Below, piece after piece: positions 33,315 through 43,311 of a stretch of DNA of 46,443 nt. Under the pieces are notes generated by a model. The model had not been told where the DNA came from and ran no database searches. It saw nothing but the letters and a program-made list of their open reading frames with translations. Position numbers and translations under genes: made by a program. The DNA is from Endomicrobiia bacterium (lineage in GTDB: Bacteria > Elusimicrobiota > Endomicrobiia > DTEH01): the NCBI GenBank assembly GCA_025059805.1, contig JANXDG010000076.1:1-46443 (forward strand), written 5' to 3'. The first letter of the stretch is position 1. The number at the start of each line of letters is the position of its first letter.

Positions 33315-33935
33315 ATGGGAAATATTGCTTATCTATACAAAGACAATTTATATCTAAATATTACCAACAAATGTTGTGTTAGATGTTCTTATTGTATAAA
33401 ATATAGATGGAATAAGTTATTCCGTGGGTACAATTTAGGTTTAAATGGAGAACCTACTGTTGAGGAAGTAAAGAAAGAATTAAAGAGATTTTTAAATTCA
33501 AATGTTAAGATAAAAGAAATAGTTTTTTGTGGCTATGGAGAACCACTACTTCGTTATAATGTAGTAAAAGAAATCTCTCTCTGGGTAAAAAACAAATTTC
33601 CGCAGTATAAAATACGAGTTAACACGAATGGACTTGCATCTGCTTATACTAAAGTAAACATCTGTAAAGAATTGTCAGGAATAATAGATAGTATTTGTAT
33701 ATCATTAAATGCTCATAATGAAGAGGTTTATTTGCGACTTCATAAAACATCAATTAAACATCCGTTTAGAGCAATTATAAACTTCATAAAACAAGCAATT
33801 AAATACATTCCAGTGGTTACTGTAACTGCAATAAAACATCCTTTAGTTGACATTGCTAAAGTAAAAAAAATAACTGAAAAGTTAGGAGTTAGGTTTAGGA
33901 CAAGGAGATATTTAACCTCTTACGAATCTAGGTAG
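33315..33935 (+). CDS. TatD-associated-type radical SAM protein
   Basis: This 206-residue compact radical SAM protein begins YLNITNKCCVRCSYCIKY, with the Cx3Cx2C cluster motif, then FCGYGEPLLRYN and IRVNTNGLAS. Its short length and sequence look like the family named for association with TatD (radical SAM, TatD family-associated). It starts one base after metG, so it is co-translated. TatD itself is at 12868 on the other strand. The family function is unknown; no SPASM or accessory cluster Cys is visible. It converges with lon, 8 bp away. Confidence 0.78.
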   Translation: MGNIAYLYKDNLYLNITNKCCVRCSYCIKYRWNKLFRGYNLGLNGEPTVEEVKKELKRFLNSNVKIKEIVFCGYGEPLLRYNVVKEISLWVKNKFPQYKIRVNTNGLASAYTKVNICKELSGIIDSICISLNAHNEEVYLRLHKTSIKHPFRAIINFIKQAIKYIPVVTVTAIKHPLVDIAKVKKITEKLGVRFRTRRYLTSYESR

Positions 33936-33943
33936 TTTGAACT

Positions 33944-36343
33944 TTATTTTTTCTTTTCTTTGCTCTTTTTCAATGACTCATTTAAATCTAACACTGCAGG
34001 TAAAATTTCGTCCATATGTTTAACAGGGATAAGTTTGATTTTTTCTTTCACATATTGCGGAACTTCGTCTAAATCTTTTTGGTTAGCGTGAGGGTAATAA
34101 ACAATTTTTATTCCTTCACGATAAGCCGCAATAAGTTTTTCTTTAAGACCACCAATAGGCAGGACTCTTCCTTGTAAAGTAATTTCTCCAGTCATTGCAA
34201 CTCCTGGTTTAACTTTTCTTCCAGTGACAACTGATGCTATTGCTGTAGTTATAGCTGTACCTGCAGAAGGACCATCTTTTGGTATAGCACCTTCAGGTAT
34301 ATGAATATGGAAATCGTATTTTTTAAAGATATCGGAATTTATTTTTAACTCGTCTGCAATTGAACGTACATATGACATTGCTGCTTGTGCAGATTCCTGC
34401 ATAACTTCACCAAGTTTACCCGTAAGTAGGAGTTTGCCAGTTCCTTTGTACATAGTAGCTTCTATCATCAAAGTTTCACCACCATATTCAGTCCATGCAA
34501 GACCTGTTGCTACACCAACATTGTTAGGTGATATTACATCTTTTATAAACTTAGCCGGACCGAGGTACTTATGTACATCCTCTTTATCTATAGTAATAGA
34601 AATACTTCTTTTACTACTTTTACCTTGTTCTTCGGAAAGTGTGATTTCCTTCAATACTTTTCTTACTATATTAGCAATTTCACGCTGAAGATTTCTGACA
34701 CCAGCTTCGCGTGTATATTTATCAATTATTTCTTTTATAGCCTCGTCTGTAAATTTAATTTCATTATCTTTAGCACCATGATTTTTTAATTCTTTCGGTA
34801 CTAAATATTTTTTAGCAATCTGTAGTTTTTCTTCCCAAGTATAACCAGAAAAATGTATAACTTCAAGACGGTCAAGTAGTGTTGGAGAAATTGTATAAGT
34901 AGTGTTTGCTGTACATATAAACATTACGTCAGATAAGTCAAATTCTACATCTAAATAATGGTCAACAAATCTATAGTTTTGTTCCGGATCTAACACTTCA
35001 AGTAACGCTGCTGAAGGATCACCACGCCAGTCAATTCCTATTTTATCAATTTCGTCAAGTAAAAATACAGGATTTTTTGATTTTGCTTTTCTCATAGATT
35101 GAATAATACGTCCAGGTAACGAGCCAATATATGTTCTTCTATGACCACGAATTTCCGCTTCGTCACGAACACCACCTAAAGATACTGAAACAAAATTTCT
35201 ACCAAGCGCACGTGCGATTGATTTCGCGATAGAAGTCTTACCTACACCAGGAGGCCCTACGAAACATAATATTGGTCCTTTTATTTTTTTGACACGTTTT
35301 AGTACAGATAAGTATTCAAGCACACGTTCTTTAACTTTTTCTAATCCATGATGGTCCTCATCCAAAGTTTGTTTCGCTTTATGGATATCTATAACATCTT
35401 TAGTTTTTACACTCCAAGGTAAAGAGATTAGCCAGTCAAGGTATGTCCTTACAACAGTTGCTTCAGGTGAATACGGCATCATTTTTTCTAACCGTGATAG
35501 TTCTTTAAGCGCAGTTTCTTCAACTTCTTTTGGCATCTTTGCTTGTTTAATTTTTTCTCGTAATTCTTCAATTTCTTTTGCAAAATCATCTTTCTGCCGT
35601 AATTCTTTTTGTATTGCCTTCATCTGTTCAGTAAGGTAATATTCTTTTTGTGCTTTCTCAATTTGTTGTTTGACACGTTCGTGTAAACGTTCTTCAATTT
35701 TTAAAATTTCTTTTTCTGCAATAATATGTTTTATTAAATTCTCAAGACGATGTCTTAAGTCTGTTAGCTCTAAAAGCTGTTGTTTATCTTGAAGTTTAAT
35801 ATTTAAATAAGTTGCAACAGTATCAACAAATTTTGCGGGTTCTGATATACTTTTTACACTTAACAAAAGTTCAGGTGGTAGTTTACGATTACTTTTTATA
35901 TATTCTTCAAACTCTTCTTTAGCTTCTCTAAACAAAGCTTCAACTTCTAAATTTTCTTGTTCTGTTAATTCCTTGTCTTTTAATATTTCATACTCAACTT
36001 CAATATATCCTAATGCTATATACTTGTATGAGAGAATTTTTACACGTTGGATCCCTTCAACTAATATTTTCATTGAACCGTCTGGTGTAGGTAAAGATTT
36101 CAAAACTTTTGTAAGCGTACCTATAGAATAAACATCTTCAAACTGTGGTCGTTCACTAGTGGGTTTTTTCTGACAACTTACTATAACGAACTTATCCTGT
36201 GATGATACTGCAACTTCAGCAGCACGTATTGAGAAATCTCTTCCAAGGTTTAACGGAGCAATGGATGACGGGAAAACCACCGTATCTCTTAACGGAATAA
36301 AAGGCAATTTGTTAGAGGTAGTTCCATTTTCTATTTGATTCAT
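33944..36343 (-). CDS. lon: ATP-dependent protease Lon
   Basis: This 799-residue protein is full-length LonA. It has the N-terminal substrate domain (LPFIPLRDTVVFPSSIAPLN), a coiled-coil linker, the AAA+ module with Walker A GPPGVGKTS (about 358-366) and VFLLDEIDKIG, and the protease domain with EGAIPKDGPSAGTA, whose Ser (near 690) and the later Lys form the dyad. It degrades damaged and regulatory proteins in the cytosol. It is the last gene of the tig-clpP-clpX-lon unit, 17 bp after clpX. Confidence 0.97.
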   Translation of the reverse strand: MNQIENGTTSNKLPFIPLRDTVVFPSSIAPLNLGRDFSIRAAEVAVSSQDKFVIVSCQKKPTSERPQFEDVYSIGTLTKVLKSLPTPDGSMKILVEGIQRVKILSYKYIALGYIEVEYEILKDKELTEQENLEVEALFREAKEEFEEYIKSNRKLPPELLLSVKSISEPAKFVDTVATYLNIKLQDKQQLLELTDLRHRLENLIKHIIAEKEILKIEERLHERVKQQIEKAQKEYYLTEQMKAIQKELRQKDDFAKEIEELREKIKQAKMPKEVEETALKELSRLEKMMPYSPEATVVRTYLDWLISLPWSVKTKDVIDIHKAKQTLDEDHHGLEKVKERVLEYLSVLKRVKKIKGPILCFVGPPGVGKTSIAKSIARALGRNFVSVSLGGVRDEAEIRGHRRTYIGSLPGRIIQSMRKAKSKNPVFLLDEIDKIGIDWRGDPSAALLEVLDPEQNYRFVDHYLDVEFDLSDVMFICTANTTYTISPTLLDRLEVIHFSGYTWEEKLQIAKKYLVPKELKNHGAKDNEIKFTDEAIKEIIDKYTREAGVRNLQREIANIVRKVLKEITLSEEQGKSSKRSISITIDKEDVHKYLGPAKFIKDVISPNNVGVATGLAWTEYGGETLMIEATMYKGTGKLLLTGKLGEVMQESAQAAMSYVRSIADELKINSDIFKKYDFHIHIPEGAIPKDGPSAGTAITTAIASVVTGRKVKPGVAMTGEITLQGRVLPIGGLKEKLIAAYREGIKIVYYPHANQKDLDEVPQYVKEKIKLIPVKHMDEILPAVLDLNESLKKSKEKKK

Positions 36344-36360
36344 ATTTTTATTTAAACCTA

Positions 36361-37593
36361 CTATGCAGTTTTATGTATTTGTTTATTATGTAGTCGTATA
36401 GGCTTAATCTTTTCTTGTACCACTTCTTTGTTAATTATACATTTTGATACAGTTTTATTCTGCGCCAATTCATAGATTTCGTTAATTAGTATGTTCTCAA
36501 GTATAGATTTTAACCCTCTTGCGCCAGTACCACGCTGTTTCGCTAAGTACGCAATTTCTGTTATAGCGTCATCAGTAAATTCAAGTTCAATCCCTTCAAG
36601 TTCAAAAAGTTTTTTATACTGTTTCACCAATGCATTTTTTGGTTTAATTAGTATATCTCTTAGTTCAGATTCGCTTAACTCGTATGTATAGGCAACTACA
36701 GGTAAACGTCCGACAAGCTCAGGTATTAATCCGTATTTAATCAAATCTTGTGGTTGTATATATTTATACCAATGTTCTACCTTACCATTTTTTTCTTTCT
36801 CTGAGATAAAACCTATAGATTTTTTGTTTAAACGTTCTTCTACAATTTTCTGCAGTCCTTCAAATGCACCTCCACATATAAAAAGTATGTTTTTAGTGTT
36901 TACAGGTATAAATTCTTGGTATGGATGTTTGCGGCCACCTTGTGGTGGTACGTTTGCAATTGTGCCTTCTAATATTTTTAACAGTGCTTGTTGTACACCT
37001 TCACCAGAAACATCACGAGTGATAGATGGCGAATCACTTTTCCTTGATAGTTTATCAATTTCGTCAATATATACAATCCCGTGTTCAGCTGCTTTAATAT
37101 CAAAATTTGCTGATTGTAATAACCTCAAAAGTATATTTTCAACATCTTCACCGACATATCCAGCTTCAGTATAAACCGTAGCGTCTACAATAGCAAAAGG
37201 GACGTTCAACATTTTTGCCAATGTCTCAGCAAGAAGTGTTTTTCCATTACCAGTAGGACCAATAATTAAAATATTTGATTTCTGTATTTCAATATCTTCG
37301 TCTTTTAATAGAAATACGCGCTTGTAATGATTATATACAGCTACTGATAGAATTTTTTTAGCTTCTTCCTGTCCAATTACATAATCGTCAAGGAATGATT
37401 TAATTTCTTTTGGTGACGGTAATACGAAAGATCTTTTTTGATTTTTAACTCTTTTTAATCTATTTAGTAACTCATATGAGAAAACCACACATTCCTCACA
37501 TATGTACAAATCATTTTTACCTATAAATTTTATTTCGTCGGGTGTCTGTGTCAATTGTTTATTACATAAAATGCATAATATCTTATCTTTCAT
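36361..37593 (-). CDS. clpX: ClpX ATPase subunit
   Basis: This 410-residue AAA+ unfoldase of ClpXP starts with a zinc-binding domain: C7, C10, C32 and C35 (ILCILC and ICEEC). Walker [29 protein letters not shown] and the sensor region [15 protein letters not shown] follow, with [13 protein letters not shown] near the end. Length and motif order are normal. It overlaps the clpP stop by one base on the minus strand, so it is translationally coupled. It delivers substrates to ClpP. Confidence 0.96.
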   Translation of the reverse strand: MKDKILCILCNKQLTQTPDEIKFIGKNDLYICEECVVFSYELLNRLKRVKNQKRSFVLPSPKEIKSFLDDYVIGQEEAKKILSVAVYNHYKRVFLLKDEDIEIQKSNILIIGPTGNGKTLLAETLAKMLNVPFAIVDATVYTEAGYVGEDVENILLRLLQSANFDIKAAEHGIVYIDEIDKLSRKSDSPSITRDVSGEGVQQALLKILEGTIANVPPQGGRKHPYQEFIPVNTKNILFICGGAFEGLQKIVEERLNKKSIGFISEKEKNGKVEHWYKYIQPQDLIKYGLIPELVGRLPVVAYTYELSESELRDILIKPKNALVKQYKKLFELEGIELEFTDDAITEIAYLAKQRGTGARGLKSILENILINEIYELAQNKTVSKCIINKEVVQEKIKPIRLHNKQIHKTA

Positions 37594-38210
37594 TATTTAA
37601 TATTTTTCCTGCTAATTATAACTTCATCTATGATACCGTATTGTTTGGCTTCTTCTGCTGACATATAAAAATTGCGTTCAGTATCCTGTTTTATTTTTTC
37701 TTTTGGTTGGCCAGTGTGTTTTGCAAGTATGTCAATTAATTTTTCTTTAGTATACAATAATTCTTTTGTTTCAATATCTATATCTGTCACACTACCTGAA
37801 ATACCTTCGCCATAAACTAATGGTTGATGTATCATTATTCTTGCGTGTGGTAAGGCATAGCGTTTACCTTTGGTTCCAGCAGCCAACAACAACGCACCAA
37901 AACTCATCGCCATACCTACACATACTGTTGTTATAGGACAACTTATATATTGCATTGTATCATATACAGCAAGTCCCGCTGTAACCATTCCACCGGGTGA
38001 GTTTATATAAAGAAAAATATCTTTATTCGGATCTTCACTTTCAAGATATAAAAGTTGCGCAATTACAAGATCTGCAATGTCAGTAGTGATTGCACCTCCA
38101 TAGCCACCAACAAAGATAATTCTATCTCTTAGAAGTCGTGAGAAAATGTCATATCCAACAGCTGCACCTTGATTCCAACGTTCTATTATTGTTGGTACTA
38201 TTGCTGGCAT
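37593..38210 (-). CDS. clpP: ClpP protease subunit
   Basis: This 205-residue serine protease has the catalytic triad Ser103 ([13 protein letters not shown]), His128 ([12 protein letters not shown]) and Asp near 177 ([13 protein letters not shown]). [20 protein letters not shown] is the usual handle region. It forms the barrel that ClpX feeds. A GGAGGT SD lies 4 bases before the ATG. The usual ASMG around the Ser reads MSFG, a mild variant. It lies between tig and clpX. Confidence 0.96.
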   Translation of the reverse strand: MPAIVPTIIERWNQGAAVGYDIFSRLLRDRIIFVGGYGGAITTDIADLVIAQLLYLESEDPNKDIFLYINSPGGMVTAGLAVYDTMQYISCPITTVCVGMAMSFGALLLAAGTKGKRYALPHARIMIHQPLVYGEGISGSVTDIDIETKELLYTKEKLIDILAKHTGQPKEKIKQDTERNFYMSAEEAKQYGIIDEVIISRKNIK

Positions 38211-38253
38211 TTTTACCTCCTCAAATAAATTTTTTAGCTTACAATGAATACTT

Positions 38254-39567
38254 CTATTTTTTTGGAGTGATATCTACTTCCTTAATCTTAGCATGAGATA
38301 TAATGAATTCAATAATCTTGTCCTCCAAAAGATTAGATGCGATAACTGGCAAATTTTTTTCAAAATATTCAGTTATAAGTTGTTCTCTGCCAGGATATAA
38401 ATTGCGAAGTTTACCTTTTTCTTTCTCAAGTTCTTCGTTTGTGATCTGAATTTTTTCTTCTTCCATAATTTTCTTAAGTATATATTTTAACTTAATTTCA
38501 TCTTCTGCTTTCTTTCTTAGTTGTTTTTGTTGTTCATCTGTTAGCGTTAATTGGTTATTCTCAGTATAAGTTTGTTTATTTTTTAGAGAATCTATTATTC
38601 CCTGATAATGTTTTTCAACTTCAGTCTCAGGTAGGGGAAAATTATGTTCCTGCAATAATATTTTATAAATTTCTTCTTTTAATTTACGTTTAGTATCGTT
38701 CTCAAACTCTTGTTGAAGACGAGTTTTTATGTTATTTCTTAGTTCTTCTAAGTTACTAAATCCAACCTCCTTTACTATCTCTTCAATTGACGGTAAAACT
38801 TTTTCTTTAATTTCTAACAATTCAACCTCAAAGGTTGCCTGTTTGCCCATAAGTTCTACCTGAGGTATGTTATCTGGAAACTTTACCGTAATATTCTTTT
38901 TTTCACCGACGGACATACCAATAAGACCTTCTTTGAAACCTGACGGTAATGAGTTTGATGAAAGGTTAACTAAAATATTTTTACCTGCATAATTTGTCAG
39001 TTCTTTCCCATCAATAAAAACTTTGTAATCTACAACACAAAATAAAGTGTCAGGATTTGATAATACATCTTGCTTATCAATTGTAGTTTTTTTAGAAGGA
39101 ACAAGTTTCCCATAATTGTGTCTTAGTTCTTCAATTGTTCTATCAATATCGTTTTCAATTACTTTTCTAACTTCTTTTTTTAATTTTAATCCTTTATATG
39201 CTTTAAGTTTAAACTCGGGTTCTGTTTCCAGTATAACTTCATAACTACATTTGTCGTTAAGTGGAAAGTTTGTTGAATTTATCTTTAGCGAATCTGGTAG
39301 ATAGCTTATGTTATTTTCTTTTAATACATTGGGTAATGTTTGATTTATTGTTTTTTCTACAAAATTGGACATTATAGTATTTTCAAATCTTTTACGAACA
39401 ATTTCTACAGGTGCTGTCCCTTTTCTAAATCCTGGAAGTTGTACTTCATTTTTTACTTCTAAACAACATTGGTTGTAAATTTCTTGACATAAAGATTTAT
39501 CAACAGTGATCTTAATTTTCAGTTTACAAGGTGCAAGTTTTGTAATTTCTGAATAAATTTGTTTCAT
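38254..39567 (-). CDS. tig: Trigger factor
   Basis: This 437-residue ribosome-bound chaperone begins with the ribosome-binding domain carrying [18 protein letters not shown] (the GFRxGxxP signature), followed by a middle PPIase-like domain ([20 protein letters not shown]) and a helical C-terminal chaperone domain. It is the first gene of the tig-clpP-clpX-lon unit. The PPIase core is modestly diverged. Promoter TTGACA-N17-TATAAA ends 9 bases before its ATG. Confidence 0.95.
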   Translation of the reverse strand: MKQIYSEITKLAPCKLKIKITVDKSLCQEIYNQCCLEVKNEVQLPGFRKGTAPVEIVRKRFENTIMSNFVEKTINQTLPNVLKENNISYLPDSLKINSTNFPLNDKCSYEVILETEPEFKLKAYKGLKLKKEVRKVIENDIDRTIEELRHNYGKLVPSKKTTIDKQDVLSNPDTLFCVVDYKVFIDGKELTNYAGKNILVNLSSNSLPSGFKEGLIGMSVGEKKNITVKFPDNIPQVELMGKQATFEVELLEIKEKVLPSIEEIVKEVGFSNLEELRNNIKTRLQQEFENDTKRKLKEEIYKILLQEHNFPLPETEVEKHYQGIIDSLKNKQTYTENNQLTLTDEQQKQLRKKAEDEIKLKYILKKIMEEEKIQITNEELEKEKGKLRNLYPGREQLITEYFEKNLPVIASNLLEDKIIEFIISHAKIKEVDITPKK

Positions 39568-39576
39568 AGTTTTTCC

Positions 39577-39605
39577 TTTATATAATATAAAATACTTATT
39601 GTCAA
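39577..39605 (-). promoter_or_regulatory. Consensus promoter of the tig-clpP-clpX-lon operon
   Basis: On the minus strand TTGACA (39605-39600) and TATAAA (39582-39577) are exactly 17 bases apart, the best promoter match in the window. The predicted start of transcription, near 39570, is only about 3 bases before the tig ATG (39567). An SD-like AAGGA overlaps the end of the -10. Confidence 0.6.
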
Positions 39606-39657
39606 GTGATTTTTGCTGAGATTAAAAATTTGCCAATAAACAATGTAAACTGAAACT

Positions 39658-39739
39658 TGCCGCGGAGAGGATTTGAACCTCCACTCCTTTCGGAACACGG
39701 TCCTAAGCCGTGTGCGTCTGCCAGTTCCGCCACCGCGGC
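39658..39739 (-). tRNA. tRNA-Leu (anticodon UAG)
   Basis: The minus strand gives an 82-nt class II tRNA: acceptor GCCGCGG/CCGCGGC, anticodon stem CACGG/CCGTG with loop CTTAGGA (anticodon TAG, reading CUN leucine codons), a variable arm TCC-GAAA-GGA and T arm GGAGG/CCTCT with TTCAAAT loop. Discriminator A, no encoded CCA. A TATAAA-like -10 sits at 39752-39747 on the minus strand, just before the 5' end. The rest of the 309-bp tig-smc gap holds the tig and smc promoters. Confidence 0.95.
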
Positions 39740-39764
39740 AAAAAGTTTTATAATTTTCAACATA

Positions 39765-39793
39765 TTGACATTAAGAAAATAATTTGGTAAAAA
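39765..39793 (+). promoter_or_regulatory. Possible promoter for the smc unit
   Basis: TTGACA at 39765-39770 and TAAAAA at 39788-39793 are 17 bases apart, with TGG before the -10 (extended type). This would give a leader of about 75 bases before smc, whose SD AAGGAG is at 39861-39866. Confidence 0.35.
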
Positions 39794-39876
39794 ATAACAA
39801 AACTTAGCAAATTATAACGCTTATTGGTAAAACTTAGTTTTAGAGTTTAATTTTTAAAAAAAGGAGAAATATTTTT

Positions 39877-42800
39877 ATGTTAAAACAAATTGAAATTTAC
39901 GGTTTCAAATCGTTTGCTGAAAAAACAATACTAAATTTTAACGATGAAATCAATGGTATAGTAGGACCTAACGGATCAGGAAAATCTAACATTGTAGATG
40001 CAATAAAATGGTGTTTAGGTGAACAATCACTGAAAGAAATTAGGGCAAAGAATCCGTTAGATGTAATTTTTAACGGTTCTGAAAGTAAGCCTGCGTCAAA
40101 CTGGTCTGAAGTTACGTTGGTACTTGATAATTCCAAAGGTATCTTCCCAATTGATTACCAAGAAATATCTATAACGAGAAGAATTTATCGTAACGGTGAA
40201 ACGGAATATTACATTAATCGCACACCGTGCAGACTCAAGGATATAAAAGAACTAATTTTAGATACAGGTCTTTCCTCAGACGGATATGCTATCATTCCAC
40301 AAGGAAAAGTAGAATTTGTAGTTTCTGCAAAACCAGAAGAGAGAAGGTTGTTATTTGAAGAAACAGCAGGTATCGCAAAGTATAAACTAAAACGTGAAGA
40401 AACATTAAGAAAACTTGAACGTGTAAAACTTGACATGGCACGTGTTGAAGATATTCTTGCGTATCTAAAAGAACAGATGGCAGCGTTAGAACAAGCAGTA
40501 AAAAAGGCTAAGAATTATCAAAAATATAAACAAGAATTACAAATGTTAGAATGTGCAAATGTCATCATACAAGTTGAAAATATAGAACAACAGTTAAATG
40601 CAAACCATCAAGTTTATAACGAAAAAACAACCAAATATACAGAACTTGCTTCAATGATTGCAAATGAAGAAGCAAACATCGCTGAGATTAAATTGCAAAT
40701 ATTAGAACTTGAAAAAGAATTCTTGAGATTAAAAGATGTAAATGCAGATGTTGACAAGGGAATATCTATCACTTCCCAAAAAATAGAGAATTTTAGAAAC
40801 GAACTTAAAAATATTGATACCAATATTGAAAAATTAAGAAAAGAAATTGAAGAGTTAAATATCAGGAATGAAAACTATCATAAAGAAATTGCTGACCTTG
40901 AAGAAAAAAGAAAAACAATATTGAACACTTTAGAAGAAAAAGAAAAAAACAAGTCACTTCATTATGAAGAATATGAAACTTATAGGAAGGAAATTTCTGA
41001 AGGTCAGAATGTTGTAAAACATAAGAATAATCAATTAACTGAATTAGTATATAAACGAACAAAATTAAGAAATGATATATTAGAACTATCACGGGAACTA
41101 CAAAAGTTAAACCTTGACAAAATATCTATAGAAAAAGAAATACAAACAAATAATAAAAACAAAGAAATATCAGAAGAAGAATTACGAAAAATAACAGAGC
41201 AAATAACAATACTTGAAAATGCGAAGATAGAAATTAATGAAAAATTGAACCAACTGCTTACGCAACTTCAACAGTATGAAAACAGCCTTAAAGAAAAAGA
41301 ATATGCGTATGAAGATGTAAATAAAGAATTCTACCGTATAACTTCTTTAATTGAAAATTTTTCTTCAAATGTTCCCGTAGGATTTTATAATTTTTCTGAA
41401 CTTATCAAGTTATTACACGATAATAATTTGTCAGATTTGTATGTTCCTGTAATTGATATTTTAAAAATAAAACCTGAATATGTATCTGTAATAACCTCAT
41501 ATTTGGGTAATAAATTATACTGGCTTGTGGTTAATAATGAAGAAAATGCAAGGGAAATAATATCTGTGATTAAGAATGCAAAATTAGGATATGTTACTTT
41601 AATAATTAAAGAACGACTTGAACAATTGCTTGGTTTATCTGTGGACAGTTCAATACTAAAACTTATAGATTACGAACCTCAGTGGGATAAAGTTATAAAA
41701 TTTTTGTTTTCAGATATTACATATGTTGAAGATGAATTAAGAAGTGCATTTATAATTCATACTGGTGATAAATCTACGAAAGAAGTTTCTTATGATATTA
41801 TACAACTTAAGAATCAAGTTTCTTATATTTCTGAAAATTTGAAAAATCTCAGTAACGAAATACAATTTTTAACAAAACAGATAGAAGAGCTTTTATCTAA
41901 AAAGACATCTCTTGAGAAAGAGTTGGTGTCTATTGATACAGAATTGAAAAGTTACTATGAAGTTAAAAAAGAGAAAGAAGAATATATTAACTCAATAGTT
42001 GAACTTAATATAGTTTTAGAAAATAATTTGAGACAAACAAGTAATGATATAGCACAACTACAGAAAAAAATTGAAGAGATAAATTCAGAAGTTAAACTTT
42101 TAGATGAACAGGAAAAACAATTGCGTGATGAGATTGATATTCTTGTCAATAAGATTTCTCAGTTGCAATCCAACAAAGTTGTTGAAGAATATGTTATGAT
42201 AAATTCTGAGTACACAAGATTACAAGAACAATATAGAAATATAGAAAATGAAATAAATTCAAAATATCAGTTGATACAAGTCAACAAAAATAAGGTTGAT
42301 ACGTTTAGCTTTGAAATTAGCGAACTTGAAAAATCAAAAGAAACAATTTTTGTAAATATCCAAGAAGAAGAGAAAAAATTAGAGAACTTGTTAAACCAAA
42401 AGAATGAGGTATCACAAAAGCTGGATTCTCATATCAAACTTCTTGAGGAAAAAAGAAATTTGCTTGTTTTAAACGAACAAAAAGTTAAACAGTTAAACGA
42501 ACAGAAGGAATTGTTACAACAAGAAATTAATTCTATTGAAATTGAAAAGACCACACTAATTAATACTAAAAACAATTATATAAACTGGTTAGCAGATAAA
42601 TATAGTTTAAGTTTTGACGAAGCAAAACAGTTATATGGTAATATTAAAGAAGTTGATTTGCAAACAATTGAAAAACTAAAAAAACGTATAGAATCAATGA
42701 GTAATATTAATCTTGGTGCACCTGAAGAATATGCTCAACTTGAAGAAAAATATAATCATCTTGTAACTCAACAACAGGATTTAATAAAATCGCAGCAGGA

Positions 42801-43308
42801 CTTAAAAGAAGCTATTACAAAAATCAACCAGCAGATAAGTGACAATTTTAAGGAAACTTTTGTAAAAGTAAGAGAGAATTTCATAAAGTTATGTAATATC
42901 CTATTTGAAGGTGGCAAAGCTGATTTGATACTTACTGACGAACAAAATGTATTAGAATCAGGAATAGAAATATTTGTACAACCGCCTGGTAAAAAATTAC
43001 AAAATATAAATTTATTATCAGGTGGCGAGAAATCACTTGTTGCGTTTGCCTTGTTGTTTGCATTTTTTATGGTTAAACCGTCACCAGTATGTATTCTAGA
43101 TGAAGCTGATGCACAACTTGATGAAACTAATGTTGTACGTTTTATGAAACTACTTAAGGATTTCTCACAAAATACTAAATTTATAATGATAACACATAAT
43201 ACTCGTACGATGGAATTCATAGATACTCTGTATGGAGTTACAATGGAAGAACTTGGTGTGTCAAAAGTTATTGCTATAAAGCTGCAGCCTGTCTCAGCAA
43301 CTGTATAA
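39877..43308 (+). CDS. smc: Chromosome segregation protein SMC
   Basis: This 1143-residue ATPase organises and segregates the chromosome. The N-terminal head has YGFKSFAEKT and Walker A GPNGSGKS (30-37) with DAIKWCLGEQS. Two long coiled coils flank a hinge (about 497-640). The C-terminal head has the signature LLSGGEKSLVAFALLFA and Walker B CILDEADAQLDE. The hinge is short and ends HTGDKSTKEVSYDI where most SMCs have a Gly-Gly-containing loop. Length is a little below the usual 1180. SD AAGGAG precedes the ATG. It heads a unit with a GT26, DUF362 and endonuclease V gene. Confidence 0.95.
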   Translation: MLKQIEIYGFKSFAEKTILNFNDEINGIVGPNGSGKSNIVDAIKWCLGEQSLKEIRAKNPLDVIFNGSESKPASNWSEVTLVLDNSKGIFPIDYQEISITRRIYRNGETEYYINRTPCRLKDIKELILDTGLSSDGYAIIPQGKVEFVVSAKPEERRLLFEETAGIAKYKLKREETLRKLERVKLDMARVEDILAYLKEQMAALEQAVKKAKNYQKYKQELQMLECANVIIQVENIEQQLNANHQVYNEKTTKYTELASMIANEEANIAEIKLQILELEKEFLRLKDVNADVDKGISITSQKIENFRNELKNIDTNIEKLRKEIEELNIRNENYHKEIADLEEKRKTILNTLEEKEKNKSLHYEEYETYRKEISEGQNVVKHKNNQLTELVYKRTKLRNDILELSRELQKLNLDKISIEKEIQTNNKNKEISEEELRKITEQITILENAKIEINEKLNQLLTQLQQYENSLKEKEYAYEDVNKEFYRITSLIENFSSNVPVGFYNFSELIKLLHDNNLSDLYVPVIDILKIKPEYVSVITSYLGNKLYWLVVNNEENAREIISVIKNAKLGYVTLIIKERLEQLLGLSVDSSILKLIDYEPQWDKVIKFLFSDITYVEDELRSAFIIHTGDKSTKEVSYDIIQLKNQVSYISENLKNLSNEIQFLTKQIEELLSKKTSLEKELVSIDTELKSYYEVKKEKEEYINSIVELNIVLENNLRQTSNDIAQLQKKIEEINSEVKLLDEQEKQLRDEIDILVNKISQLQSNKVVEEYVMINSEYTRLQEQYRNIENEINSKYQLIQVNKNKVDTFSFEISELEKSKETIFVNIQEEEKKLENLLNQKNEVSQKLDSHIKLLEEKRNLLVLNEQKVKQLNEQKELLQQEINSIEIEKTTLINTKNNYINWLADKYSLSFDEAKQLYGNIKEVDLQTIEKLKKRIESMSNINLGAPEEYAQLEEKYNHLVTQQQDLIKSQQDLKEAITKINQQISDNFKETFVKVRENFIKLCNILFEGGKADLILTDEQNVLESGIEIFVQPPGKKLQNINLLSGGEKSLVAFALLFAFFMVKPSPVCILDEADAQLDETNVVRFMKLLKDFSQNTKFIMITHNTRTMEFIDTLYGVTMEELGVSKVIAIKLQPVSATV

Positions 43309-43311
43309 TAA

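Noticed and set aside
33930-33950. Bidirectional terminator between the radical SAM gene and lon
   Set aside because: Only 8 bp separate the stops and no clear GC stem with T-run can be folded.
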